A stretch of DNA of 64,000 nt from Streptococcus mitis (GCF_002860865.1 NZ_PKIE01000005.1:40198-104197), one strand, 5' to 3'; counted from the stretch's first letter, positions 7,804 to 16,673 are shown. The notes: generated from the letters alone by a model not told the origin. Numbers and translations: made by a program.

Positions 7804-7919
7804 GGTTCGGTTAAATTTCTAAACTGAACCCGCCCTAAACACTGTGCCAAAAAGATAAACTTCTCATAGACACAAGCGTCTTCAGAGAAGTTTCTATTTT
7901 GGCTTTGTGTTTTACGGGC
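7804..7919 (+). other. Two consecutive RNA hairpins ahead of prmA, the second ~88 nt
   Basis: Hairpin 1: GGTTCGGTT (7804-7812) pairs along all 9 positions with AACTGAACC (7822-7830), with one G:U. Hairpin 2 is nested. GCCC-TAAACAC-GCCAAAA (7832-7852) pairs with TTTTGGC-GTGTTTTA-GGGC (7897-7919); inside it AAACTTCTC (7857-7865) pairs with GAGAAGTTT (7885-7893), and AGAC with GTCT closes a 6-base loop. No T-run follows, so it is not an ordinary terminator. It ends 14 bases before the prmA start and could be a structured leader, a processed RNA or a miniature mobile element. I do not recognise a known family. Confidence 0.75.
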
Positions 7920-7933
7920 TTGGTATCTTAAAT

Positions 7934-8884
7934 ATGGAAACATGGCAAGAGTTAAAAGTAACGGTTAAGCGTGAGGGAGAGGAGTTGGTTTCCAATCTCT
8001 TGATTGAGCTGGGAGCGCAAGGTGTTGCGATTGAAGACAGCATGGACTATGTGGGAAATGTTGACCGCTTTGGTGAGATTTTCCCAGAGGTCGAGCAGCA
8101 AGAAGAAATTGTAGTGACTGCCTACTACCCTGACACGGTTGATGTAGCAGTGGTTGAGGCGGACTTGCAGGCTCGCTTAGCAGAATTGACAGATTTTATG
8201 GATTTGGGAGAGGTCAAGATGGGGACAACTGCCTTGGCTGAGGAAGATTGGGCTGACAATTGGAAGAAATACTATGAACCCGCTCGTATCACTCATGACT
8301 TGACCATCGTGCCGTCTTGGACAGACTATGAGGCGACTGCGGGAGAAAAGATTATCAAGCTGGATCCAGGTATGGCGTTTGGTACTGGGACGCATCCAAC
8401 AACTAAGATGAGCCTCTTTGCCTTGGAACAGATTCTTCGTGGTGGGGAAACAGTGCTAGATGTGGGGACTGGATCAGGCGTCCTCTCTATTGCTAGCTCG
8501 CTACTTGGTGCTAAGGAAATTTTCGCCTATGATCTAGATGATGTGGCAGTTCGTGTTGCTCAGGAAAATATTGAACTCAACCCTGGTATGGAAAATATCC
8601 ATGTAGCTGCTGGAGACTTGCTCAAGGGTGTTGAGATTGAAGCAGATGTCATCGTGGCTAATATCTTGGCGGATATCCTTATTCATCTGACGGAGGATGC
8701 TTACCGCTTGGTCAAGGATGAAGGCTATCTCATCATGAGTGGGATTATCAAGGACAAGTGGGACATGGTGCGAGAGTCAGCTGAGTCAGCTGGATTTTTC
8801 CTCGAAACTCACATGGTTCAAGGGGAATGGAATGCCTGTGTCTTTAAGAAAACCAAGGATATTTCCGGTGTGATTGGAGGCTAG
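7934..8884 (+). CDS. prmA: Ribosomal protein L11 methyltransferase PrmA
   Basis: 316 residues from [11 protein letters not shown], the conserved start. An upstream GTG extends the frame but lies inside the preceding hairpin, so I reject it. The N-terminal domain recognises L11; the C-terminal domain is a class I SAM methyltransferase with [11 protein letters not shown] (motif I), FAYDLDD and [24 protein letters not shown] is the family signature. It trimethylates L11. The stop is 1 base before rsmE's start, so the two rRNA/ribosome methyltransferases form an operon. No strong SD is visible. Confidence 0.95.
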   Translation: METWQELKVTVKREGEELVSNLLIELGAQGVAIEDSMDYVGNVDRFGEIFPEVEQQEEIVVTAYYPDTVDVAVVEADLQARLAELTDFMDLGEVKMGTTALAEEDWADNWKKYYEPARITHDLTIVPSWTDYEATAGEKIIKLDPGMAFGTGTHPTTKMSLFALEQILRGGETVLDVGTGSGVLSIASSLLGAKEIFAYDLDDVAVRVAQENIELNPGMENIHVAAGDLLKGVEIEADVIVANILADILIHLTEDAYRLVKDEGYLIMSGIIKDKWDMVRESAESAGFFLETHMVQGEWNACVFKKTKDISGVIGG

Positions 8885-8885
8885 C

Positions 8886-9638
8886 ATGCAACAGTATTTT
8901 GTCAAAGGCAGTGCAGTCTCTCCTGTCACTATCGAGGACAAGGAGACCAGCAAGCATATGTTTCAGGTCATGCGCCTGAAAGAAGATGATGAGGTTACCT
9001 TAGTCTTTGATGATGGGATTAAGCGATTGGCGCGCGTGCTGGATGTGGAAGCTCGTCAGTTTGAATTGGTAGAAGAACTAGATGACAATGTGGAACTGCC
9101 AGTCCAGGTGACCATCGCATCTGGCTTTCCCAAGGGGGACAAGCTGGAGTTCATCGCTCAAAAAGTAACCGAACTGGGTGCTAGCCAAATCTGGGCCTTT
9201 CCTGCCGACTGGTCGGTTGCCAAGTGGGATGGCAAGAAATTGGGCAAAAAGGTTGAAAAACTAGAAAAAATCGCCCTTGGAGCAGCAGAACAAAGCAAGC
9301 GTAATGTTGTTCCAAGTATCAAGCTTTTTGAGAAAAAAGCAGACTTTCTAGCCCAACTTGACCAACTTGACCAATTTGACCGTATCATAGTAGCCTATGA
9401 AGAGTCGGCCAAAGAAGGAGAAGCCGCTGCGCTCTTACAAGCGGTCACTGGTCTTGAAACAGGAGCTAAACTGCTCTTTATCTTTGGTCCAGAAGGTGGT
9501 CTGTCACCTGCAGAAATTGAGAGTTTCGAAGCTAAGGGATCAGTCTTAGCAGGACTTGGTCCTCGTATTTTGCGAGCAGAAACAGCACCACTTTACGCTT
9601 TATCAGCCCTTAGTGTTTTATTAGAATTAGAGAAATAA
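8886..9638 (+). CDS. rsmE: 16S rRNA (uracil1498-N3)-methyltransferase RsmE
   Basis: 250 residues in the SPOUT family. The N-terminal PUA-like part is MQQYFVKGS...HMFQVMRLKEDDEV. The knotted SAM-binding end holds GPEGGLSPAEIESF and LGPRILRAETAPLYALS, both diagnostic for RsmE. It methylates U1498 in the decoding centre. The start is placed at the ATG with SD GGAGG 5 bases upstream; an earlier TTG is not needed. It is cotranscribed with prmA. Confidence 0.95.
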   Translation: MQQYFVKGSAVSPVTIEDKETSKHMFQVMRLKEDDEVTLVFDDGIKRLARVLDVEARQFELVEELDDNVELPVQVTIASGFPKGDKLEFIAQKVTELGASQIWAFPADWSVAKWDGKKLGKKVEKLEKIALGAAEQSKRNVVPSIKLFEKKADFLAQLDQLDQFDRIIVAYEESAKEGEAAALLQAVTGLETGAKLLFIFGPEGGLSPAEIESFEAKGSVLAGLGPRILRAETAPLYALSALSVLLELEK

Positions 9639-9648
9639 GAGGAAGAAA

Positions 9649-11445
9649 ATGGAACAAAAACACCGTTCAGAATTTCCAGAGAAGGAACTTTGGGATTTAA
9701 CAGCCCTATACCAAGACCGTGAGGATTTCTTGCGTGCAATCGAGAAAGCTCGCGAAGACATCAACCAGTTTAGCCGTGACTATAAGGGCAATCTTTATAC
9801 TTTTGAGGATTTTGAAAAGGCCTTTGCGGAATTGGAGCAAATCTACATTCAGATGAGCCATATTGGAAACTATGGTTTTATGCCTCAGACGACAGATTAT
9901 AGCAATGACGAATTTGCCAACATTGCCCAAGCTGGGATGGAATTTGAAACAGACGCCAGCGTAGCTCTGACCTTCTTTGACGATGCCTTGGTGGCATCTG
10001 ATAAGGAAGTCTTGGACCGTTTGGGTAAATTGCCTCATTTGACGGCAGCTATTCGTCAGGCAAAAATCAAAAAAGCTCATTACCTAGGGGCTGATGTGGA
10101 GAAGGCATTGACCAATCTCGGTGAAGTTTTCTACAGTCCGCAGGATATTTATACTAAGATGCGTGCTGGGGACTTTGAAATGGCTGACTTTGAAGCTCAT
10201 GGTAAAACCTACAAAAACAGCTTTGTCACCTATGAAAATTTCTACCAAAATCATGAGGATGCTGAGGTTCGTGAGAAATCCTTCCGTTCCTTCTCAGAAG
10301 GTCTTCGTAAGCACCAAAATACGGCTGCAGCGGCCTATCTAGCCCAAGTCAAGTCTGAAAAACTATTGGCAGATATGAAGGGATATGACTCCGTCTTTGA
10401 CTATCTTTTAGCTGAGCAAGAAGTGGACCGTGCCATGTTTGATCGTCAGATTGACCTTATCATGAAGGATTTTGCGCCAGTTGCTCAGAGATACCTCAAG
10501 CATGTTGCCAAGGTAAATGGTCTTGAAAAGATGACCTTTGCAGATTGGAAATTGGACTTGGATAGCGCCCTCAATCCTGCAGTGACTATTGACGATGCCT
10601 ATGACTTGGTCATGAAATCGGTAGAACCTTTGGGGCAAGAATATTGTCAGGAAGTTGCTCGCTATCAAGAAGAGCGCTGGGTGGACTTTGCTGCTAACAG
10701 TGGCAAGGATTCTGGCGGTTATGCGGCGGATCCATATCGCGTGCATCCTTATGTTCTCATGAGCTGGACAGGCCGTTTGAGCGATGTCTATACCTTGATT
10801 CATGAAATCGGGCATTCTGGTCAATTCATCTTTTCAGACAATCACCAAAGCTACTTTAATGCCCACATGTCGACCTACTATGTTGAAGCACCGTCAACCT
10901 TCAATGAATTACTCCTCAGTGACTACTTGGAGCACCAATCTGACGACCCACGTCAAAAACGCTTCGCTTTGGCTCACCGTTTGACAGATACATATTTCCA
11001 TAATTTTATCACTCACCTATTAGAAGCAGCCTTCCAGCGCAAGGTTTATACACTGATTGAAGAAGGGGAGACCTTTGGAGCAAGCAAGCTCAACAGCATT
11101 ATGAAGGAAGTTTTGACAGATTTTTGGGGCGATGCCATTGAAATCGACGACGATGCAGCTTTGACTTGGATGCGCCAAGCTCACTATTATATGGGCTTGT
11201 ATAGTTACACCTACTCAGCTGGACTTGTGATTTCGACTGCAGGTTACCTTCATCTGAAACATTCAGAAACTGGAGCTGAAGATTGGCTCAATCTCCTCAA
11301 ATCAGGTGGTAGCAAGACACCACTTGAGTCAGCTATGATTATCGGTGCTGATATTTCAACAGATAAACCACTCCGTGATACCATCCAATTCTTGTCTGAC
11401 ACAGTTGATCAGATCATCGCCTACAGTGCCCAGTTGGGAGAGTAA
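9649..11445 (+). CDS. pepF: Oligoendopeptidase F (M3 metallopeptidase)
   Basis: 598 residues, full length for PepF/PepB. The zinc motif HEIGH lies in YTLIHEIGHSGQF (around residue 384), with the third ligand Glu in STFNELLLSDYLEH downstream. SYTYSAGLVIS near the end is part of the M3 fold that closes over substrate. It is cytoplasmic (no signal) and cleaves peptides of roughly 7-17 residues. SD GAGGAAG sits just upstream of the ATG. It ends in a two-way terminator against the SnoaL-like gene. Confidence 0.95.
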   Translation: MEQKHRSEFPEKELWDLTALYQDREDFLRAIEKAREDINQFSRDYKGNLYTFEDFEKAFAELEQIYIQMSHIGNYGFMPQTTDYSNDEFANIAQAGMEFETDASVALTFFDDALVASDKEVLDRLGKLPHLTAAIRQAKIKKAHYLGADVEKALTNLGEVFYSPQDIYTKMRAGDFEMADFEAHGKTYKNSFVTYENFYQNHEDAEVREKSFRSFSEGLRKHQNTAAAAYLAQVKSEKLLADMKGYDSVFDYLLAEQEVDRAMFDRQIDLIMKDFAPVAQRYLKHVAKVNGLEKMTFADWKLDLDSALNPAVTIDDAYDLVMKSVEPLGQEYCQEVARYQEERWVDFAANSGKDSGGYAADPYRVHPYVLMSWTGRLSDVYTLIHEIGHSGQFIFSDNHQSYFNAHMSTYYVEAPSTFNELLLSDYLEHQSDDPRQKRFALAHRLTDTYFHNFITHLLEAAFQRKVYTLIEEGETFGASKLNSIMKEVLTDFWGDAIEIDDDAALTWMRQAHYYMGLYSYTYSAGLVISTAGYLHLKHSETGAEDWLNLLKSGGSKTPLESAMIIGADISTDKPLRDTIQFLSDTVDQIIAYSAQLGE

Positions 11446-11483
11446 ATTAAAAGAGTCTGGAACAAAAGTCTAACCTTAAATAT

Positions 11484-11541
11484 AAAAAGCGAACAAAACG
11501 AGTTATCTGAAACTCAGAATTCTGTCTTGTTCGCTTTTTTT
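11484..11541. terminator. Bidirectional terminator between pepF and the SnoaL-like gene
   Basis: AAAAAGCGAACAA (11484-11496) pairs with TTGTTCGCTTTTT (11527-11539), with a smaller GAGTT/AACTC hairpin inside. Flanking A and T runs suit both strands of this convergent gene pair. Confidence 0.85.
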
Positions 11542-11613
11542 CTAATCTATCGATTTTAAAAATTTATAATAAAGAATTCCTAAAATCAGAATTTTTTGTC
11601 TCTGCCTCTTTAA

Positions 11614-12003
11614 TTATCCCCAAAAGATATCTTCTTCAGCTTGATCTGAAGAGAAGAGCCAAACTTCTTTGATTTTTCCGTCTTCAATACGGAAGAGGTC
11701 AATCCCGTTCATATTGAGTTCAGTACCATCAGCCCGTGTTCCAAGAAAAGTAACATTAGCTGCGATTAAATCCTTATTGTCAGAAACCCAATTTGTTATC
11801 ACCTTAAAGGTTCCATTAGTTTTCTCAGCAAATGTAGCCAGGTGAGTTCCTAGCTTGTCCTTACCAACAACTGAACCAGATATACTATGATTACCAGGTT
11901 GATGCCAGACAATATCGTCTGCCATAGTTTCAAAGACACCAGGAAAGTCACCAGCAATTAAAGCTTGGTTATAAGCATTGAAAATTTCTAAGTTTGTTGA
12001 CAT
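11614..12003 (-). CDS. SnoaL-like / NTF2-fold protein
   Basis: 129 residues from MSTNLEIFNAYNQAL, with SD GGAGA at the right spacing. A longer frame upstream runs through the promoter and is rejected. The sequence (FETMADDIVWHQPGNHSISG..., NMNGIDLFRIEDGKIKEVWLFS) is the SnoaL-like/ketosteroid-isomerase-like cone fold, with a pocket that often binds small hydrophobic or carbonyl compounds. The actual substrate is unknown. It is divergent from an HxlR regulator and is probably its target. Confidence 0.85.
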   Translation of the reverse strand: MSTNLEIFNAYNQALIAGDFPGVFETMADDIVWHQPGNHSISGSVVGKDKLGTHLATFAEKTNGTFKVITNWVSDNKDLIAANVTFLGTRADGTELNMNGIDLFRIEDGKIKEVWLFSSDQAEEDIFWG

Positions 12004-12034
12004 ATATATTCTCCATTTCTTTTTTATGATATAA

Positions 12035-12112
12035 TTGTAACAGTTACAAACAAAAAAACAAGTAGACACTTTTTTGATAGCTAGTATCAAAAGTGGTACT
12101 TTTATTGATACT
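12035..12112. promoter_or_regulatory. Paired operator palindromes in the SnoaL/HxlR divergent promoter
   Basis: Two symmetrical sites lie in the 150-base divergent gap. TTGTAACAGTTACAA (12035-12049) is a perfect 15-base palindrome, close to the minus-strand SnoaL promoter elements. A second, longer inverted repeat pairs AGTATCAAAAGT (12083-12094) with ACTTTT-AT-TGATACT (12098-12112). HxlR dimers bind such symmetrical sites, often for aldehyde or electrophile sensing. It is not determined which site HxlR binds. Confidence 0.65.
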
Positions 12113-12153
12113 AAAAGATAAATTTTTTTAAAAAAATAGAAAGAAGATATTTT

Positions 12154-12486
12154 ATGACAAATAAAGTGAGTGAGTATGGTATTTGTCCATTTGCGACAAC
12201 GCAGAGGGTTTTAACGGGGAAATGGGCACTGGTAATCATTTATCAGTTGAGTACGGGTACTAAACGATTTAAAGAATTGCAGAGATTATTGCCTGGGATT
12301 ACTCAAACTATTTTGACCCGTCATCTCCGTCAATTAGAAAAGGATAAGATTGTTCAACGAAAGGTCTATGCCGAAGTTCCACCACGAGTTGAGTACAGCT
12401 TAACTGAAGTGGGGCAGGAATTCAGAGTTGTTTTAGATGCTGTCGAGAAATGGGGTCTAGATTATATCAAGTTGCTAGAAATGTAG
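12154..12486 (+). CDS. HxlR family winged-helix regulator
   Basis: 110 residues with the HxlR core: CPFATTQRVLTGKWALVIIYQLSTGTKRFKELQRLLPGITQTILTRHLRQLEKD, then the wing VYAEVPPRVEYSLTEVGQEF. The single Cys near the N-terminus (residue 11) is where several family members sense electrophiles or redox change. It is divergent from the SnoaL-like gene, with palindromes between them, so a local one-component switch is likely. The downstream DUF2785 gene starts 11 bases after its stop. Confidence 0.88.
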   Translation: MTNKVSEYGICPFATTQRVLTGKWALVIIYQLSTGTKRFKELQRLLPGITQTILTRHLRQLEKDKIVQRKVYAEVPPRVEYSLTEVGQEFRVVLDAVEKWGLDYIKLLEM

Positions 12487-12497
12487 AGGTATTGACC

Positions 12498-13288
12498 ATG
12501 TATCAAGAGTTACTTAGAAAAATAGCAGAAGAAAAACCAAGTTATCATCAGGAGGAAATCCAGTATTTGCTTGATCATTTGGGAGATCCTTCTCCAGAAA
12601 TTCGCGATGATCTTGTTTTTACAAGCTTTGCTAGAGGGATTCAGGAAGAGCTATTTACACAGGAACAATTTTATTTCATTGCTGAGGGGATTTCATCTGA
12701 TGGAGGACTAGACAAAGAGATTGATAAGGTAGGCTTGTCAACACTTGAACGTTCTTTAGGGCGCTTATTTATGCAAATCTCTTGTCTGCGGATGCCAATC
12801 AGCAATCGATTTTTTATCAGGAATTAAATGCAGGAATTCGTAATGTCCTTTTAAATCAAGGTTTGTATTATCTTTCAAAAGAAAAGGATACAACGGGTTT
12901 TTCAAGTCAGTATGGTTGGGTTCATGCTTTTGCACATGGAGCCGATTTACTGACAGAGGTGGTTTGTCATCCAAACTTTCCTAAAAACAGAGTTCATGAA
13001 GTATTTGAGATACTTGGCCAACTATTTAAAAGAGTTTCGATTCGCTTTACAGATGATGAGGATTGGAGTTTAGCCAGAGTGCTTTATGAACCGATTTTAC
13101 AAGGGAAGTTGGAGCAAGAGCAAGTGACTTCTTGGATAAAAGCTGTTGACTTTCTGATAGAAGAAAGGGAAGATTTTTATAAATTTTCCAACTTTAAGTC
13201 CTGTCTGTTGGAAGTCTATGTCCAACTTGACCAGAGAAATAGTTTACAAGATGACTTGAAAGAAGCTATCCAATCTTTTCAATACTAA
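12498..13288 (+). pseudogene. DUF2785 family gene, broken by a -1 frameshift
   Basis: The first part (MYQELLRKIAEEKPSYHQEEIQYLL...VGLSTLERS) and the second (ALIYANLLSADANQQSIFYQELNAGIR...AIQSFQY) form one ~263-residue DUF2785-type protein of HEAT-like helices. The frames separate at CGTTCTTTAGGGCGCTTATT near 12750-12770. Adding one T to the TTT run restores R-S-F-R-A-L-I-Y-A-N. As read, the first frame ends after a short out-of-frame tail at 12827. A sequencing slip or a true single-base deletion both explain it. The function of the family is unknown. Confidence 0.85.
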
Positions 13289-13332
13289 GAAAAAGCGAGT
13301 CAGATTTTCAAAAAACTTTCCAATCAATTTTC

Positions 13333-13361
13333 TTGAAACCCTTTCCCTCTTTTGATAGACT
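13333..13361 (+). promoter_or_regulatory. Sigma-A promoter of the aquaporin gene
   Basis: -35 TTGAAA, 17-base spacer, -10 TAGACT, about 30 bases ahead of the ATG, with a strong SD (AAAGGAG) following. Confidence 0.7.
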
Positions 13362-13393
13362 AGTATCTAGTTTTTGAAAAAAGGAGAAAGAAA

Positions 13394-14062
13394 ATGAAAA
13401 AATTTGTTGCTGAATTAATCGGTACTTTCATGCTTGTGTTCGTTGGGACAGGAGCTGTTGTTTTTGGAAATGGTGTTGAAGGTCTTGGTCACCTAGGAAT
13501 CGCCTTTGCCTTCGGTTTGGCAATCGTAGTTGCAGCCTACTCAATCGGAACTGTTTCAGGTGCTCACTTGAACCCAGCTGTTTCTATCGCTATGTTTGTT
13601 AACAAACGTTTGTCATCTTCTGAGCTTGTAAACTACATCCTTGGACAAGTTGTTGGAGCTTTCATCGCTTCTGGCGCTGTCTTCTTCCTCTTGGCAAATT
13701 CAGGTATGTCAACTGCAAGTCTTGGTGAAAATGCCTTGGCAAACGGTGTAACTGTCTTTGGTGGTTTCTTGTTTGAAACAATCGCAACCTTCTTGTTTGT
13801 CTTGGTTATCATGACTGTAACATCAGCAAGCAAGGGCAATGGCGCGATCGCTGGTTTGGTAATTGGTTTGTCATTGATGGCTATGATCCTTGTTGGATTG
13901 AATATTACTGGACTTTCAGTTAACCCAGCTCGTAGCTTGGCACCAGCTGTCTTTGTAGGTGGTGCAGCCCTTCAACAAGTATGGATTTTCATCCTTGCCC
14001 CAATCGTTGGTGGTGTTCTTGCAGCACTTGTTGCTAAAAACTGTCTTGGAACAGAAGAATAA
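13394..14062 (+). CDS. Aquaporin / MIP family channel
   Basis: 222 residues with six hydrophobic helices and both NPA half-helices: SGAHLNPAVSIAMF and GLSVNPARSLAPAVF. The Arg after the second NPA is the conserved selectivity-filter Arg. Counting back from that NPA, the filter positions that are His (-12) and Thr (-3) in AqpZ, or Gly and Phe in GlpF, are Ile and Leu here. The pore should therefore be more hydrophobic than either. Annotations alternate between GlpF and AqpZ, so I give no symbol. It is monocistronic, with a good promoter and a strong terminator. Confidence 0.92.
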   Translation: MKKFVAELIGTFMLVFVGTGAVVFGNGVEGLGHLGIAFAFGLAIVVAAYSIGTVSGAHLNPAVSIAMFVNKRLSSSELVNYILGQVVGAFIASGAVFFLLANSGMSTASLGENALANGVTVFGGFLFETIATFLFVLVIMTVTSASKGNGAIAGLVIGLSLMAMILVGLNITGLSVNPARSLAPAVFVGGAALQQVWIFILAPIVGGVLAALVAKNCLGTEE

Positions 14063-14071
14063 TTGAAACTC

Positions 14072-14111
14072 AAAAAGCCTTGCTCCTCATCTTGAGGAAC
14101 AGGGCTTTTTC
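14072..14111 (+). terminator. Terminator after the aquaporin gene
   Basis: AAAAAGCC-TTG-CTCCTCA pairs with TGAGGA-ACAG-GGCTTTTT around a short loop, followed by a T-run. Confidence 0.88.
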
Positions 14112-14114
14112 GTA

Positions 14115-14312
14115 TGATACTCTTCTAAAATTTCTTCAAACCACGTCAGCTTCACCTTGCCGTAGGTATGGTTACTGACTTCGTCAGTTTCATCTACAAC
14201 CTCAAAACCATGTTTTGAGCTGACTTCGTCAGTCTTGTCTATAACCTCAAAGCAGTGCTTTGAGCAACCTGCGGCTAGCTTCCTAGTTTGCTATTTGATT
14301 TTCATTGAGTTT
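14115..14312 (+). repeat. BOX element (boxA, two boxB-like units, boxC)
   Basis: Starts ATACTCTTCTAAAATTTCTTC and contains CTTGCCGTAGGTATGG (the target of the classical BOX-PCR primer). CTGACTTCGTCAGT...CAACCTCAAA...TTTTGAG occurs twice (two boxB units), and CTGCGGCTAGCTTCCTAGTTTGC ending in TTTCATTGAGTTT is boxC. It touches the queF stop codon. BOX elements are non-autonomous repeats scattered through pneumococcal genomes. Confidence 0.93.
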
Positions 14313-14316
14313 GAGT

Positions 14317-14808
14317 TTAACGGTTGTCAATTTTCTCTGGATAAAGGTCGTGTTGGAAGAGGCGTTGTTCTGCCAAGCCTTCATACTTAGTTCCTGGCTT
14401 ACCGTAGTTGTAGTAGGGGTCAATTGAGATGCCACCGCGAGGGGTGAATTTTCCCCAGACTTCTAAATAGCGAGGATCTAGCAAGTTGACCAAGTCTTTC
14501 CCGATGGTGTTGATACAGTTTTCGTGGAAATCTCCGTGATTTCGGTAACTAAAGAGGTAGAGTTTGAGGGATTTTGACTCGACACAGAGCTTGTCAGGGA
14601 TGTAGGAAATATAAATCGTCGCAAAGTCTGGTTGAGCAGTGATTGGGCAAAGTGAGGTAAATTCAGGGCAGTTAAATTTGATAAAATAGTCATTTTCCAC
14701 ATGACGATTGTCAAAGGATTCGAGGACTTCTGGTTGATATTCGAAAATGTAGTTGGTTTCTTTGTTGCCTAGCAGGCTTAGGTTTTTCATTTCTTCTTGA
14801 TGTGACAT
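14317..14808 (-). CDS. queF: NADPH-dependent 7-cyano-7-deazaguanine reductase QueF
   Basis: 163 residues, the short (type I, YkvM-like) QueF. The catalytic Cys is in [14 protein letters not shown] and the substrate Glu in [24 protein letters not shown]. It reduces preQ0 to preQ1 using two NADPH. It is the last gene of queC-queD-queE-queF, 18 bases after queE, and its stop codon is reached directly by the neighbouring BOX repeat. Confidence 0.97.
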   Translation of the reverse strand: MSHQEEMKNLSLLGNKETNYIFEYQPEVLESFDNRHVENDYFIKFNCPEFTSLCPITAQPDFATIYISYIPDKLCVESKSLKLYLFSYRNHGDFHENCINTIGKDLVNLLDPRYLEVWGKFTPRGGISIDPYYNYGKPGTKYEGLAEQRLFQHDLYPEKIDNR

Positions 14809-14826
14809 GATTTTTTCTTTCTAATC

Positions 14827-15543
14827 TTAAACACCACGTTGATTATCGTAGAGGAGGGTATGGAGTTGAGGAAGGACGCGGACATTGCCCCAGCTATCGT
14901 CAGTAGCGATGCGTTCCCAAAGTTCTTTGAGTCGGTCTAGTTGGTCTTGGACAATATTACCTCTAGCCTTGGGCTCAGGGTTTCCAGCCGATAAGAAAAG
15001 GACATCTGGTTGGTAGCGCTCTTGAATCCCTTTGGCAAAGGCCAAATCAGCATCATCAAAGACAGGAATTTTAAAGGTGATCTTGTCTGGATCAAGTTGG
15101 GAAACGATAAAGTCCAGGGTCTCAAAGTTGACTTCCATCTTGGATGAAGGAGGTTTGGGACTCAGGGTGACTTGGTCGATGTCTTTCAACCAATTTTGCC
15201 AGCGGGAGCCTTGGGTCTCAACAGCTAGAGTGACACCACGTTCCTTGAGTTTAGTGACGAGCTCAGCCATGTTGGCTGCTAGGATAGCAGGATTTCCCCC
15301 AGACAGGGTGACATAGTCGTAGCTCCCCAATTTATCCAAGGCAGCAATGACCTCGTCAGCAGTCATACGAGTTGGCTTTTCAGAACCATCCCAAGTAAAG
15401 GCAGAATCGCACCAGTCGCAGTGGTAGTCGCAACCAGCAGTGCGGACAAACATGGTTTTCTGCCCGATTGCACGGCCTTCGCCTTGAAAGGTTGGGCCAA
15501 AAATTTCTAGAACTGGTAGTTTGAGGACACGTTCCCTAGTCAT
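14827..15543 (-). CDS. queE: 7-carboxy-7-deazaguanine synthase QueE (radical SAM)
   Basis: 238 residues. The radical-SAM cluster is AGCDYHCDWCDSAFTW (CX3CX2C), with VTLSGGNPA as the SAM-binding GGxP-like motif and an FQGEGRAIGQ start region. It converts CPH4 to CDG with an Fe4S4 cluster, SAM and Mg2+. Its ATG overlaps the end of queD by 8 bases, so translation is coupled. Confidence 0.96.
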   Translation of the reverse strand: MTRERVLKLPVLEIFGPTFQGEGRAIGQKTMFVRTAGCDYHCDWCDSAFTWDGSEKPTRMTADEVIAALDKLGSYDYVTLSGGNPAILAANMAELVTKLKERGVTLAVETQGSRWQNWLKDIDQVTLSPKPPSSKMEVNFETLDFIVSQLDPDKITFKIPVFDDADLAFAKGIQERYQPDVLFLSAGNPEPKARGNIVQDQLDRLKELWERIATDDSWGNVRVLPQLHTLLYDNQRGV

Positions 15544-15979
15544 CTAACCACTCCCGTCTAAACTCCGCAAAGGCAGTCGGAGTCTCATAGAGGCGAACGT
15601 ATTCCAAACGGAGACCACGTTCGTCTGGTAACTCTTGGTTCATGGTTTGGAAAATCCAGTAAACCATATTTTCAGCAGTCGTGTTCATATAAGGCAGAGT
15701 CTCATTGAGATAACGATGGTCCAAGTGGGGCTCTAAGTAGTTCTTGTAGATCGCTTTGATGTCTCCGAAATCGTAGGTCATGCCACGTTCATCTAAAAAT
15801 CCACTGACAGCAATCTGCAGATGATAGGTGTGGCCGTGCAGGGACTTACATTTTCCCTCATAGTGAAAGAGGTGGTGGGCAGCATCGAAGGTAAATTCTT
15901 TTGATACCAAGGTTCTGTGAGGATTGTAGACCAGAGACTCTCCAGTCTCCTGTTTGATTTCTTTGGGTGCAAAAAACAT
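15536..15979 (-). CDS. queD: 6-carboxy-5,6,7,8-tetrahydropterin synthase QueD
   Basis: 147 residues from [13 protein letters not shown]. The frame is open further upstream, but the ATG shares a base with the queC stop (TAATG), so this is the coupled start. Zinc ligands are the His residues in FDAAHHLFHYEGKCKSLHGHTYH; DHRYLNE and PTAENMVYWIF-type segments follow (here NTTAENMVYWIF). It makes CPH4 from dihydroneopterin triphosphate. Confidence 0.95.
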   Translation of the reverse strand: MFFAPKEIKQETGESLVYNPHRTLVSKEFTFDAAHHLFHYEGKCKSLHGHTYHLQIAVSGFLDERGMTYDFGDIKAIYKNYLEPHLDHRYLNETLPYMNTTAENMVYWIFQTMNQELPDERGLRLEYVRLYETPTAFAEFRREWLDD

Positions 15980-16632
15980 TAGGCCTCTCCTTTCTGTGAG
16001 AGATAAACATCTAAACCATGTTGACGTAGGTGGCAGGCTGGGCAATCTCCACAGCCGCTCCCGATAATTCCGTTGTAGCAGGTTAAGGTCTTTTCACGAA
16101 CATAGTCAAAAGCACCGAGTTGGTCGGCTAATTCCCAAGTTTCAGCCTTGTCCAGCCACATGAGAGGTGTTTGGATAACAAAGTCGTAATCCATGGCAAG
16201 ATTGAGGGTAACATTAAGGGATTTGACAAAGACATCTCGACAATCGGGGTAGCCTGAGAAGTCTGTCTCGCAGACACCTGTCACGATATCTTTAATACCT
16301 CGTTGCTTAGCAAGAACTGCCGCAAAGGATAGAAAGAGGTGGTTGCGACCGTCAACAAAGGTATTGGGAACCTCTCCCTCTTTTTGCTCGATCTCCATAT
16401 CAGAGGTCAGGGCATTTTCAGTTATTTGTCCCAGCAGAGACATATCTAGGATATGATGACGAATCCCCTGTTCCTTAGCGATTTCTCTAGCAACTTGAAT
16501 TTCGAGATGATGGCGTTGGCCGTAGGCAAAGGTAACGGCTTCGACCGTTTCATAGTGTTCTTTAGCCCAAAAGAGGCAGGTTGTAGAATCTTGACCGCCA
16601 CTAAAGACGACCAAGGCTGATTGACGTTTCAT
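15979..16632 (-). CDS. queC: 7-cyano-7-deazaguanine synthase QueC
   Basis: 217 residues from [22 protein letters not shown]; the SGGQDS PP-loop binds ATP. The C-terminal zinc site is [19 protein letters not shown]. It makes preQ0 from CDG and ammonia. It is the first gene of the operon, with SD GGAAGGAG; the upstream in-frame extension runs into the terminator region and is rejected. A hairpin terminator and a candidate preQ1 aptamer precede it. Confidence 0.96.
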   Translation of the reverse strand: MKRQSALVVFSGGQDSTTCLFWAKEHYETVEAVTFAYGQRHHLEIQVAREIAKEQGIRHHILDMSLLGQITENALTSDMEIEQKEGEVPNTFVDGRNHLFLSFAAVLAKQRGIKDIVTGVCETDFSGYPDCRDVFVKSLNVTLNLAMDYDFVIQTPLMWLDKAETWELADQLGAFDYVREKTLTCYNGIIGSGCGDCPACHLRQHGLDVYLSQKGEA

Positions 16633-16673
16633 AGTACTCCTTCCAAAATGGGAAATGTTTAGAGCACGCAAAA

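Noticed and set aside
7907..7933. GTG start extending PrmA by nine residues
   Set aside because: It lies inside a strong hairpin, lacks a ribosome binding site, and METWQELK is the usual N-terminus.
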